Under the pieces are notes generated by a model, which was not told the origin of the DNA, did not search any database, and saw only the letters and a list, made by a program, of their open reading frames with translations. DNA of 43,945 bases. Origin: Lentisphaerae bacterium RIFOXYC12_FULL_60_16 (lineage in GTDB: Bacteria; Verrucomicrobiota; Kiritimatiellia; UBA8416; YA12-FULL-60-10). Shown here piece by piece: positions 15,121 to 23,725 of the stretch. How positions within the stretch are numbered: position 1 is the first letter of the stretch; every line of letters begins with the position of its first letter. Position numbers and translations under genes: made by a program. The stretch covers positions 852 through 44,796 of the forward strand of contig MHBQ01000093.1 of the NCBI GenBank assembly GCA_001803315.1, read 5' to 3'.

Positions 15121-15154
15121 AGAGTCGAAAATGGAGATTAACTTAGTGCCATTC
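15121..15154 (+). repeat. REP-like palindrome, copy 2 (decayed left arm)
   Basis: Begins AGAGTCGAA and ends CTTAGTGCCATTC, the same ends as the palindrome at 10267-10298. The left arm has drifted (GAAAATGG in place of GAATGGC), so it no longer forms a good hairpin. It lies 17 bases from the 3' end of the glycosidase gene. Confidence 0.5.
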
Positions 15155-15170
15155 GGATTAGGGCTCGTCA

Positions 15171-17144
15171 TTACTCCATGGTCGTAAGGGTCACCAGGCT
15201 TCCGGCAGGAAGCTCCAACTTGACGCCACCCTTGACCACGTCCAGGGGGGCGTTGGTGACGGCATGTTCCGTGCGGGTGGTGCGCCAGACTTGCAACTGC
15301 CTGACTGGATGTGGAATCCCCAAGACCGTGGCAAGACGTTTCCCGCCCAGGTTCGCCAAGTGAACCGTAAACGCGGGCACCGGTCGCTCACGGTTCATGA
15401 AGGCTGTCGCCAATACTTCCGGATGATCGGACCGTACCATCAGGTGCATCCCGTTTATCGGAGCCAACCAGCTGAACTGCCGGAGATACCCCAACCGGGG
15501 TGTCGAACGAAAGGCGCCACCACCCACGGCTTCCATCAGGGAATAGTCTTCCGTCAACTCCCATTGCAGCAGGGCCTGCGGCCGGGCATGCTGCAGTATG
15601 GTCTGGTAAAGCCGCAGTTCCTGCAGGGCATACGGGAAGGTATGCAGTATCCACGGGGTCCGGTAGGCGCCGGGGTCCCATCCCTGCTCCGTCACCAGCA
15701 ACGGGAGCTGGTATACTTCCGCCAACGATGCCCATTCCTCCAGCACCGCCGGCTCCGCACCATTCCAGGAATGGAAGGCCAGGGCGCCAACCCATTTCCG
15801 GGCTTCCCGATCGTCCCCGGCAACCCGCACATAATCCAGCGGGGTACGCGGAGACGCCACATCGCCCAGCACCAGGCGGGTTTTTAATCCGAGCGAATCA
15901 AGATATTCCCCCATCCGCCGGATGGCATCGCGGTGTTCCCCGGCGGAAAACTCCACAAAGCATCCGATGTCCGGCTCATTAAAGGACAGCCATTCCGGCT
16001 CAACCCCGTATTCCCGGCGCGCATGCAACAGGTAGGAACCAATGCTTTCAAGAACTTCCGGCCAACGGTTTGACGCCATGCGTTGCCGGTGCGCATCCGG
16101 GTCGCGGTCAGGGTCCACATACATCCAGGACGGCAGTTTCCAAATTGAAAACATCTGAGGCACGCGGTGTTCCGTCAGCCATTTCGCCCGTTCCATGGAT
16201 TGCCGGACCATCGACCCGGGCGCATCAGCAGCCCGCAACACATCCCACTGCATGTTGGTGGGTGATGCATCGTCATTACGGGGTTCCCACACATCGAGCG
16301 GCATCCCCGCCCGTCCCCACCGCACCGACAGATTGGTCGCCAGGATCGCGGTGACCGGCGAATTGAGTGCATATACATAATTCCCGCCCACCCCGCCAAA
16401 CGTGCCGCGGGGCAGCAGGGAATTGATTTGTACCTGTACCGGGCGGGTATCCGCCCGTGCGTTCCCTTCCACGCGCAATCCGGTCATCACCGTCTGGCCG
16501 GCGGCCAGATTGCCCTGGTGAAACGCCACAAATCCGGCGTAGTCACTGCCCTTCCAATGGCGCTCATCCTGGATCATGATCCAGCAGGGTTTCTCAAACC
16601 GGATCCGTACGGTCTGCGTCCCGGCCTTGTCGGTCCAGGCCAGGCCATCGCCCTGCCCGGCAAGAAAATGCGGTGAACCCTGCACCGTGCGGGGCAATAC
16701 GGCATTGGTCACCACCCGGTCACCCCGCAGAATACCCACGGTTCCATCCGCAAACCGGCTCACCGGCAACAGGAAGAACAGGTAAACCCCTTCCAGTTCA
16801 ATTGCCTGCTCGGCGGTGATCCCGATTTCAAGGCGATCCGTCCCGCCGGTGACGACCTGCCGGACATTGTAGCGGCACAGGCCGGCATCGCCAACCGGTA
16901 TGCGGCCGCTCCAGGTCTCATGACCGGTTCCGGCTGCGTGGCGGATATCCCGGACCGACCACCCCCCCGATTCGCCGTGCGCCTGCCAGCCGGGACAGGC
17001 GATCCGTATGACTGACCGGACATCGACGCGGGCACCTTCATCCACGAGTCCCGCCACATTCCCGTAACCATCCAGTTCGAGCTGTCCGGCCGGCAGCAGC
17101 CGGCAGGCAAGCAGACAGCACCCGATGGCGATGCATCGTTTCAC
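15171..17144 (-). CDS. Secreted glycoside hydrolase, clan GH-A (GH30-like)
   Basis: A 657-residue exported enzyme. MKRCIAIGCCLLACRLLPAG is a short signal sequence, possibly a lipoprotein one. After an N-terminal beta-rich region (to about residue 280) comes a TIM barrel: SIWKLPSWMYVDP resembles the GH30 entry segment, LSFNEPDIG near residue 389 carries the likely acid/base Glu, and LVTEQGWDPG near 484 the likely nucleophile Glu. A C-terminal beta domain follows. The two-glutamate spacing fits clan GH-A retaining enzymes; family 30 is the best guess, but GH39 or another member is possible. Its start overlaps the aminopeptidase stop by four bases, so both are on one transcript. Confidence 0.72.
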   Translation of the reverse strand: MKRCIAIGCCLLACRLLPAGQLELDGYGNVAGLVDEGARVDVRSVIRIACPGWQAHGESGGWSVRDIRHAAGTGHETWSGRIPVGDAGLCRYNVRQVVTGGTDRLEIGITAEQAIELEGVYLFFLLPVSRFADGTVGILRGDRVVTNAVLPRTVQGSPHFLAGQGDGLAWTDKAGTQTVRIRFEKPCWIMIQDERHWKGSDYAGFVAFHQGNLAAGQTVMTGLRVEGNARADTRPVQVQINSLLPRGTFGGVGGNYVYALNSPVTAILATNLSVRWGRAGMPLDVWEPRNDDASPTNMQWDVLRAADAPGSMVRQSMERAKWLTEHRVPQMFSIWKLPSWMYVDPDRDPDAHRQRMASNRWPEVLESIGSYLLHARREYGVEPEWLSFNEPDIGCFVEFSAGEHRDAIRRMGEYLDSLGLKTRLVLGDVASPRTPLDYVRVAGDDREARKWVGALAFHSWNGAEPAVLEEWASLAEVYQLPLLVTEQGWDPGAYRTPWILHTFPYALQELRLYQTILQHARPQALLQWELTEDYSLMEAVGGGAFRSTPRLGYLRQFSWLAPINGMHLMVRSDHPEVLATAFMNRERPVPAFTVHLANLGGKRLATVLGIPHPVRQLQVWRTTRTEHAVTNAPLDVVKGGVKLELPAGSLVTLTTME

Positions 17145-19801
17145 CGGATCGCTTCCACCGATGCGAGAAACGCATCAATCCGGCCGGCCAGCGAAACATG
17201 GCGGGACCGATCCACACCGTTGCGCATGGTCTGCAACGCCTTGATCACGCGGGGTTTTAAATCGTCCGCAAGCCGGGCAACGAGTTGGAACGCACCCACC
17301 AACTGGTAGGCGCTGCGCTCGTTGGCGTTGGCCAGGGCCAGCACGGTTTCCTGCATCCAGGCAATGCCGCGATCGGTCCACAGCAGCGCATTGTTCGCCG
17401 CCAGGGACATCAGCAGGGCACGGTTATGGGTGGGATGCGCCAGCTGAAACACCGGGCGGGCCTGTTCGAGGGCCAGCCGGTCAAACACTTCCTCCCGGGC
17501 ACCCGTACCGACAATCGACAGGTAACTGGTGTAGGCGCTCAGGTGGTCTTTGGCCTTATCAAAGGCCTGATCCATCAACGCCATCCGCCCGGGATGCCGG
17601 CTGATATACAGGCATTGCAGGGCGTTCATGCGGTCGGTCAGGTTCCAGGCACGGCGGTAATGGGACTCCGCCAGTGCATGCACGTCCGGCGAATCCGCCT
17701 GGATCAACAATCGCAACAACACGCCTTTCAAGCGCCGTTCATCAATCCCGTCACGCGGTGAAACAGACGGACGATAGGTATCCACGGCGTCGAACGCGTG
17801 GCGCAGGTCGTCCTTCCATTTTGCGGCAACGGCATCCATCAGCTGCATGCGGGCCCGGTGCCGTTCCCGGTACCACGCGAGATAGGTGCGGTCCATCGAC
17901 TGCTCCTCGATCGACAACAGGGCCGCCTTGAGTCCAACCGGTATGCTGCCGTCACGGATCACCGAGCCGAACACCTCCAGCCACTCCGGATCGATCCGGG
18001 CGTTGGAATCCAGGACCAGGCGTACCCGCTCAAGATCCGTCAACCGCCGCATGGCTTCAACCCGGTTTACACCATCCGTATCCTGGCGGATCTGGCGCAC
18101 CAGGTCCTTGCGCGTGGCGGAACGATCCGCAAAGGTTCCGTAGAAGGAGAACCCGCGGTTGAGGGAAACCAGATGGTCCGGCGGAACATCACGGAAGGCA
18201 CATTCCAGCCGGGCCGAGGTCAGCTCCAGCGTCTGGCGGCTTCCCGGCAATTCCTTCCCCTGCCCGTCCAGCAGGGCCATGTCGACCGGAACATGGAACC
18301 GCCCGCCTTTACCGGAGCGTTCCTGGTCCAGTATCAATGTCAGGGTACGGGCCGGCGCATCGTAGCGGTAGGTGGCGGTGACCTTCGGATAGCCGATGGT
18401 ATACAGCCATTCCCGCTTGAACTGGGTCAGGTCCCGCCCGCTGACCGTTTCGAAACAGTGGAAGAATTCATCCGTGTTCGCATTGCCGCCGCGGTACTGT
18501 TCGAAATAGCGGTTCTTCGCCGCCCGGAATGTTTCCTCGCCCAGGATGGCCCGCAACATGCGGATCACTTCGGCCGCCTTCACGTAGGTCACACCGTCAA
18601 CCAGTTCGTCGGGATCGTTGAAGCCACTGCGCACGATATAGCCCTGGTGACCGGCATCCTCGACCGCCAACGGTCCGCCGATCGGCGCCCGGATCGAGGC
18701 AATCTCATCGAGCCGGCGGCTGTCCGGATCAAACCGGTCCTGCATGAACGCGCGCTCGACATCGACCGTAAACGCCTCGTTCAGCCACATATCGAACGGC
18801 GTCTCCATGGTCACATCGCTGCCGCACTGGTTATGCTCGAACTCATGGACAATCACCGCATGCGCGTACAACAGCCGGCTGTCCGACGTGGCCGCATCGA
18901 CCAGGGCGGCATCGGTCACGATGGTCGTATTGCCCACATTCTCCATGCCTCCGAAATTGGACCGTTCCATGCAGATCGTGCGGTACACTTCGCGGGTATA
19001 CTCGTATTCCTGGGTCCTCCCCTGCCACCCGACGGAATCCTTCAGGATCGCCATGGGGATGCGCGCCCCTTCGAGCCGGCCCGGCGGAACCAGGTATTCC
19101 AGGCGGACCCGGCGCCCGGACGGATACACGAACTCATCCTCCAGCATGTCCCAGGTTCCGACGCACGCAATGAACAGGTACGGCGCCATCGGGATCGGAT
19201 TGACATACGTGATCACCTGGCGTGACGGATCGCCGGGCTTTGGCTCGGGCCGGCCCGAGGGGTTGCGGCGGCGGCACACGTCGCCATTCGAAATCAGATG
19301 CGTGTAACGGGAGGAGGCTTCGAGGGTCGTGGTCATCGTGCACTTGGCCCGGCAATCGTCGATCACCGGCAACACGCGCGGGAATCCCCACTGCTGGAAT
19401 TGCGACATATATTGCGGGGGACATCCCGGCGGGGTTGTATCCCGGTAAATACCTTCCAGAATCGTATCGCCCGGGATGCATACCGTATGGGTGCGCACCC
19501 GAAAAGCCGTGCCCGGTTCCACCGGTTCCGGAAGCCGGATCACCAGCGCGTTGGATTCCGGTTTGACCTCAAACGCGAGCGGAACGGAATGGTCCTGCTG
19601 ATCAAGCCATTCAACCTTGCGCACCTCCAGGTCACGCACATCCAGGCGAAGCGACTGCATCGCGTTGATGGCCGACAACTTCAGCGTGTTCGTCCCTTCC
19701 ACCCGTTCATCAATGAAATTGAGATGAATATCCAGGTGCTCCAAACGTACCGGCAACGGACCAAAATCCTGCCGTCGATACCGATAGACCTGCTCCGCCA
19801 T
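17141..19801 (-). CDS. M1 family aminopeptidase (PepN-like)
   Basis: An 886-residue zinc aminopeptidase. The substrate-binding motif appears as GGMEN (near 281-285; usual form GAMEN), and the zinc site is HEFEH (near 317-321) followed by E after 18 residues in WLNEAF, giving the complete HExxH-18-E pattern. A conserved tyrosine in VDGVTYVKAAEVIRML stabilises the transition state in the family. The C-terminal half is helical as in PepN. No signal peptide is seen, so it is probably cytosolic. It is the first gene of a two-gene operon with the secreted glycosidase, an unusual partner. A putative promoter is at 19862-19890. Confidence 0.92.
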   Translation of the reverse strand: MAEQVYRYRRQDFGPLPVRLEHLDIHLNFIDERVEGTNTLKLSAINAMQSLRLDVRDLEVRKVEWLDQQDHSVPLAFEVKPESNALVIRLPEPVEPGTAFRVRTHTVCIPGDTILEGIYRDTTPPGCPPQYMSQFQQWGFPRVLPVIDDCRAKCTMTTTLEASSRYTHLISNGDVCRRRNPSGRPEPKPGDPSRQVITYVNPIPMAPYLFIACVGTWDMLEDEFVYPSGRRVRLEYLVPPGRLEGARIPMAILKDSVGWQGRTQEYEYTREVYRTICMERSNFGGMENVGNTTIVTDAALVDAATSDSRLLYAHAVIVHEFEHNQCGSDVTMETPFDMWLNEAFTVDVERAFMQDRFDPDSRRLDEIASIRAPIGGPLAVEDAGHQGYIVRSGFNDPDELVDGVTYVKAAEVIRMLRAILGEETFRAAKNRYFEQYRGGNANTDEFFHCFETVSGRDLTQFKREWLYTIGYPKVTATYRYDAPARTLTLILDQERSGKGGRFHVPVDMALLDGQGKELPGSRQTLELTSARLECAFRDVPPDHLVSLNRGFSFYGTFADRSATRKDLVRQIRQDTDGVNRVEAMRRLTDLERVRLVLDSNARIDPEWLEVFGSVIRDGSIPVGLKAALLSIEEQSMDRTYLAWYRERHRARMQLMDAVAAKWKDDLRHAFDAVDTYRPSVSPRDGIDERRLKGVLLRLLIQADSPDVHALAESHYRRAWNLTDRMNALQCLYISRHPGRMALMDQAFDKAKDHLSAYTSYLSIVGTGAREEVFDRLALEQARPVFQLAHPTHNRALLMSLAANNALLWTDRGIAWMQETVLALANANERSAYQLVGAFQLVARLADDLKPRVIKALQTMRNGVDRSRHVSLAGRIDAFLASVEAIR

Positions 19802-19861
19802 CCGAACCTCCCCTTCCTCGCGTTTGCTCCCTACGCATCAAGCACTTGTAAGTAATCGACT

Positions 19862-19890
19862 GGAATACCCTGCACATTCTCCGCTGTCAA
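19862..19890 (-). promoter_or_regulatory. Possible promoter of the aminopeptidase operon
   Basis: On the minus strand TTGACA (19885-19890) is a perfect -35 box and TATTCC (19862-19867) lies 17 bases downstream as a weak -10. It is about 60 bases ahead of the start codon. A second TTGACA is at 19907-19912 without a matching -10. Confidence 0.35.
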
Positions 19891-20288
19891 CAACCTGTTG
19901 ATAACCTGTCAAATGGCCCCACCACAGAAAACATCATAAACCCTCGGCAAAATGCCCGAAACATCCGAAATACCCCTTATTATTCAGGGGAAATAACCAT
20001 CCATAAACGGCAACTATTTTTATCATATAATGTTTATATACAACGCTTTGCAACATTATTAGTGGGGCATTAAATTCCCCGTTTATCGTCCAATCACCCC
20101 TCGTATTACATTATGCGACATTTTCCCGGTTTCCTGCCTGGTTTGAAGAATACTTTGCCGGGTTCATATGTATTGCCTGAACACCCCGCACAAAGCGCTA
20201 CTATGCGGGTATTAACGAGGTGGTTTAACATATTCCCGACCATCAATCTTCCAGCGGACGAGTAGGTCGATTTTACCTCTGTTTGGAG

Positions 20289-20355
20289 ACGGGGCGACCT
20301 CGCCCCGTTCCCTTTCCGATAAACCCAGATCCAGACCGGCCCGGGGTCGGGCCGG
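20289..20355. repeat. Pair of perfect stem-8 palindromes
   Basis: ACGGGGCG-ACCT-CGCCCCGT (20289-20308) and CCGGCCCG-GGGT-CGGGCCGG (20336-20355) each have eight pairs and a four-base loop and are 27 bases apart. The second has the same size and the same CCGG borders with an adjacent GGAG (here CTCC) as the palindrome at 38201-38220. Confidence 0.7.
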
Positions 20356-20434
20356 CTCCAGCATCGAAACGCCGAAATGCGATGTGCCTAACATTTTCTT
20401 GAAATTCGTTCCAATATTGCGTTAATTCACCTCC

Positions 20435-21187
20435 ATGAGTTGGGTTATTGAGACGGAAAAACTTGGGGTATCATTTCAAACCAGGCAGGGAACCGTAGCG
20501 GCATTGCAGGATATCAACCTGAAGGTTGAGCCGGGCCAGGTGTTTGGATTCATCGGACCGAATGGCGCCGGCAAAACGACCACCATGCATGTCCTGCTGG
20601 GATTCATAACGCCCACCACCGGTTCAGCCCGCCTGCTGGGCACCGATGTCCGCCTTCCCCTCGCCCGCCAGCATATCGGATTTCTTCCGGAACATCCCGA
20701 CACCTACCGTTTCCTCTCGGGCAGGGAACTGCTGCAATTTACCGGCCGCCTGTTCGGCATCCGGGGACGTGACCTGCGCCGGCGAATCGATTCGATGCTC
20801 GAGGAGGTGGACATGACGGCCACCGCCGATCGCCGGATCAGCACCTATTCACGGGGCATGTTGCAGCGCATCTGCCTGGCCCAGGCCCTGATTAATGATC
20901 CCGACCTGGTCATCCTCGATGAACCGACCGGCGGCCTGGACCCGATCGGCAGGCAACAGATCCGCGCCATGATCGCCGGACTCCGTTCCCGGGGAAAAAC
21001 GGTTTTCTTCTCATCCCATGAATTGTCCGAGGTGGAACTGGTATGCGACAGCATGGCCATCCTGGTGGGGGGACGGGTGGTGGTCCAGGGCAAACTGGCC
21101 GACGTGGTCAAGCCCGGCCAGCGACTCGAATCCTATTTCATGGACGTGGTCCGGTCGCGCGCACCGGCGGGAGCAACACACGCATGA
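20435..21187 (+). CDS. ABC-2 type exporter ATPase
   Basis: A 250-residue cytosolic ATP-binding subunit. Walker A GPNGAGKT at 41-48, a Q-loop segment around GFLPEHPDTYRFLSG, the signature as YSRGMLQR, Walker B LVILDEPTGGLDP and the switch histidine in FFSSHELSEVE are all present. The pattern is of the CcmA/NatA-NosF group that pairs with ABC-2 permeases. No purine-rich ribosome binding site precedes the ATG, which is unusual here. It starts a run of five plus-strand genes; its stop overlaps the permease start (ATGA). Substrate is unknown. Confidence 0.93.
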   Translation: MSWVIETEKLGVSFQTRQGTVAALQDINLKVEPGQVFGFIGPNGAGKTTTMHVLLGFITPTTGSARLLGTDVRLPLARQHIGFLPEHPDTYRFLSGRELLQFTGRLFGIRGRDLRRRIDSMLEEVDMTATADRRISTYSRGMLQRICLAQALINDPDLVILDEPTGGLDPIGRQQIRAMIAGLRSRGKTVFFSSHELSEVELVCDSMAILVGGRVVVQGKLADVVKPGQRLESYFMDVVRSRAPAGATHA

Positions 21188-21975
21188 ACACCATCTTCCC
21201 CATTGCCTACGTGGTCTGGCTGGGCCTTTGGCGGCGCAAGGACGCCTATGTCCTGCTGATCCTGATGGGTGCCATGCTGCTGGTCTTGTCCTCCTTGAAT
21301 GTCTTCGGGTTGGGCGGCAAGGTGGTTTACATCGCCGATATCGGGCTGGTGCTGACCTGGCTGTTCTCAGCCCTGCTGGCCGTCCAGATCATGGCTCGTG
21401 AGCTCCCCGCGGAACAAAGCCGGGGCACCATTCACGTCCTGCTGGCAAAACCGGTCACCCGGTTCGCCCTGGTGCTTGGCAAATGGCTGGGGGCCTGGGC
21501 GGCCGTCTCGGTTGCCACCCTGGTCTTCTATGGTACGGTGGCCGTGCTGGTATACGCCAGGGGCGGACATCTTCCCGGCCCCGCAACCGCGCAGGCACTG
21601 GGCTTGCATATCACCGCCCTGGCCATCATCACGGCCATCACGTTGATCTTTTCCACCCGGATGAACCATGATGCCGCAGCCGCGATTTCCTTAATCCTCA
21701 CCGGCGCGGCATTCCTGGTGATACCGCGCATCCCGGAATTCGTGACCAGCGAGACGGGCTTCACGGCCGGTGTCATGCTCGTCCTGTACCATGCCCTGCC
21801 CCATTTTGAACTGTTCGACCTCCGGCAATGGATCATCCATGATTTTGGCATGGTCGCCTGGCCGGTCTACACCCAAATCCTCCTCTATGGGCTGGCGTGG
21901 ATAACGGGGTGCATCCTGGTCGCCTGGATGACCTTCAGGCGCCGGCATTTCTCAAGGGGGGACCGGATGCTGTGA
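21184..21975 (+). CDS. ABC-2 type transporter permease
   Basis: A 263-residue inner-membrane protein with about six hydrophobic segments. Segment order and the cytoplasmic AREL...SRGTIHVLLAKPVTRFALVLGKW block are typical of ABC-2 permeases such as NosY, where this region docks the ATPase. The start at 21184 overlaps the ATPase stop, and the stop shares one base with the next start (TGATG), so all three genes are coupled. Export of a lipid, peptide or other compound, or a role in membrane-protein assembly, would all fit; the sequence does not decide. Confidence 0.88.
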   Translation: MNTIFPIAYVVWLGLWRRKDAYVLLILMGAMLLVLSSLNVFGLGGKVVYIADIGLVLTWLFSALLAVQIMARELPAEQSRGTIHVLLAKPVTRFALVLGKWLGAWAAVSVATLVFYGTVAVLVYARGGHLPGPATAQALGLHITALAIITAITLIFSTRMNHDAAAAISLILTGAAFLVIPRIPEFVTSETGFTAGVMLVLYHALPHFELFDLRQWIIHDFGMVAWPVYTQILLYGLAWITGCILVAWMTFRRRHFSRGDRML

Positions 21976-22898
21976 TGGATCCAGCCGTTCCAGTTTTCAA
22001 AAGCCAGGCGCTCCGGCCGTGGCAGGTCACGGGTTCGCTTGCCTGCTGGGGAACGGCCTTCATACTCTCCTGCTGGCTCTCGATGACAAACCTTCATCCG
22101 GACCAACCACCGGCATCCGCCACCCACCAGGTCGTTGGACAGGCCCGTTTCGCGATTGGTCTCCAGTTCTATCAGACCGCCGATCGCTATTTCCACCGGG
22201 GCATCGGCCCGGTCCGCCAATCGGGCCTGCAGCATTCCTGGTACCACCGCACGCTGGAGGCCATCACCCCGAAGGGTCACCTGCACCGGAGCGGCGACAG
22301 TATTGGCGAAATGCTGCCCTGGCTGGAACTCGCGATCCGGATGGATCCCCGCAACGTGGAAATCTACCTGGTCAGTGCCTTCTGGCTGGCGGGTGAATGC
22401 CGCCGCCCGGATCTCGCCCTGGCCCTGCTCCTCCAGGGCCAGGCCGCCAATCCGTGGGACTACCGCTTTCAACTGGAACAAGGGCGGCTCCACCTTCACC
22501 AGCAGCACCAGGATGACGCCATCCGGCACCTGGACGCCGCCCTCGCCTTCTGGCCGCATCCGTTCACCACCCGCGACGAACAGGCCCATTATGACCGCGC
22601 CACCATGCTGCTGTTCCGCGGCATCCTGCATGAACTCCACCATGACATTCCCGCCGCCATCCGGTCCTACCGGGCCATGCTGACGCTCTTCCCGGACCGC
22701 TCGGGCATCCGCGCCCGCCTGGAAGCGCTGGATTCAAATAGTGCATTGGAACACTTGGCAGGCGACTATCTCCATGATACGCTCCAACACGACGAACAAG
22801 TCAGGAATCAACTCCCCTGCGAGCACGGGGAGCATTCCGGGGAGCATGATGTACACGATGAGGATATTCCCGCCGGTCATTCCACACACACGCATTGA
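21975..22898 (+). CDS. Membrane-anchored TPR-like protein with His-rich tail
   Basis: A 307-residue protein. One hydrophobic segment (about residues 18-37) anchors it, with the rest probably periplasmic. The central part is helical with TPR-like repeats (IGEMLPWLELAIRMDPRNVE, HLDAALAFWPHP, AIRSYRAMLTLFPD). The last 49 residues hold about ten histidines and many Asp/Glu (EHGEHSGEHDVHDE, GHSTHTH), a composition that often binds divalent metal ions. It is translated in coupling with the ABC permease (one-base overlap) and followed after 17 bases by the ExeA-like gene. The tail suggests metal sensing, buffering or delivery, but this is inference; no named family is recognised. Confidence 0.7.
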   Translation: MDPAVPVFKSQALRPWQVTGSLACWGTAFILSCWLSMTNLHPDQPPASATHQVVGQARFAIGLQFYQTADRYFHRGIGPVRQSGLQHSWYHRTLEAITPKGHLHRSGDSIGEMLPWLELAIRMDPRNVEIYLVSAFWLAGECRRPDLALALLLQGQAANPWDYRFQLEQGRLHLHQQHQDDAIRHLDAALAFWPHPFTTRDEQAHYDRATMLLFRGILHELHHDIPAAIRSYRAMLTLFPDRSGIRARLEALDSNSALEHLAGDYLHDTLQHDEQVRNQLPCEHGEHSGEHDVHDEDIPAGHSTHTH

Positions 22899-22915
22899 AC
22901 CGTGCGGGAGGCGCC

Positions 22916-23725
22916 ATGTACCTCGAATACTATAAACTCACCGAGTTCCCCTTCAACATTACCCCGGACCCGCGGTTCCTCTATTTCTCCCCCCAGCATC
23001 GCGATGCCTACGATCACCTGATGTACGGCATCAAGCAGCGCAAGGGATTCATCGAACTCACCGGCGAAGTCGGGTCCGGCAAGACCACCCTGTGCCGGGC
23101 GGTGCTGGCCAACCTGGATGGCAATGTCGAAAGCGCCCTGATCCTCAACCCCTCGCTCACCGAAACCCAGCTGTTGCGCGCCATGCTCAACGACTTCGGA
23201 CTCGACTCCAAGGGGCGTGATCGCCTGGCCTACATCGAAACACTCAACGAATTCCTCCTGGAACGTAACCGGGAAAACACCAATGTCTGCCTGATCATCG
23301 ATGAAGCCCAGGATCTTTCCCCCCAGGTCATGGAGCAGGTTCGTCTGCTTTCCAACCTGGAAACCGACCAGCAGAAACTCATCCAGATCGTCCTCTGCGG
23401 CCAGCCGGAACTCAAGGACCGCCTCGCACGCCCGGACCTGCGGCAGCTCCGGCAGCGGATCACCGTGCGTTACCATATTCCGCCCCTGTCCCTTGAAAGC
23501 ACGGCCGCCTACATACGCCACCGCTTATGGGTGGGTGGTTCCGACGGGTCGCTATCCTTCAGCCCGGACGCCGTCCATGAACTGCACCGCTATTCCAAGG
23601 GTGGGCCACGCGTCATCAACGCCGTATGCGACAACGCCTTGCTGGCCGGATACGTCGCCCAAACCATGACCATCGACATTCATTGTATCCGCAAGGCAAT
23701 CCGCCAATTGGAGGGTCCCCGATGA
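22916..23725 (+). CDS. ExeA/GspA-like AAA ATPase
   Basis: A 269-residue ATPase. It opens MYLEYYKLTEFPFNITPDPR, the conserved start of the ExeA/MshM group, with Walker A GEVGSGKT at 50-57 and Walker B CLIIDEAQD near 124-132; the arginine-rich RQLRQRITVRY segment corresponds to sensor 2 and the arginine finger area. Aeromonas ExeA has a membrane segment and a peptidoglycan-binding domain after the ATPase; this protein ends without them. GGGAGG precedes the start. Its stop overlaps the GspB-like start (ATGA). The pair normally inserts the type II secretin into the cell envelope, but no secretin gene is in the window. Confidence 0.87.
   Translation: MYLEYYKLTEFPFNITPDPRFLYFSPQHRDAYDHLMYGIKQRKGFIELTGEVGSGKTTLCRAVLANLDGNVESALILNPSLTETQLLRAMLNDFGLDSKGRDRLAYIETLNEFLLERNRENTNVCLIIDEAQDLSPQVMEQVRLLSNLETDQQKLIQIVLCGQPELKDRLARPDLRQLRQRITVRYHIPPLSLESTAAYIRHRLWVGGSDGSLSFSPDAVHELHRYSKGGPRVINAVCDNALLAGYVAQTMTIDIHCIRKAIRQLEGPR

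Larger units (their letters stand above)
19802..20434. other. Divergent AT-rich intergenic region with hairpins
   Basis: The largest gene-free gap, between two divergent operons. From the left: the minus-strand promoter; TGTTGATAA at 19896-19904, one mismatch from a DnaA box; CCCCT/AGGGG and GGGG/CCCC hairpins near 19975-20090; an AT-rich stretch around 20011-20042 that includes TATAAT (20026-20031); and a CCCGCA/TGCGGG hairpin near 20190-20210. The right end is GC-rich and carries two perfect palindromes described separately. A 60-codon minus-strand open frame through the palindromes is not supported. Confidence 0.45.

Noticed and set aside
17798-19225. 475-codon plus-strand open frame opposite the aminopeptidase
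   Set aside because: The M1 aminopeptidase with intact zinc site is the real gene; this frame is its complement.
20212-20394. 60-codon minus-strand open frame
   Set aside because: It is made largely of two palindromes and has no ribosome binding site or similarity that I recognise.
19802-20434. Chromosomal replication origin
   Set aside because: Only one near-match to a DnaA box and no dnaA, dnaN or similar gene nearby.
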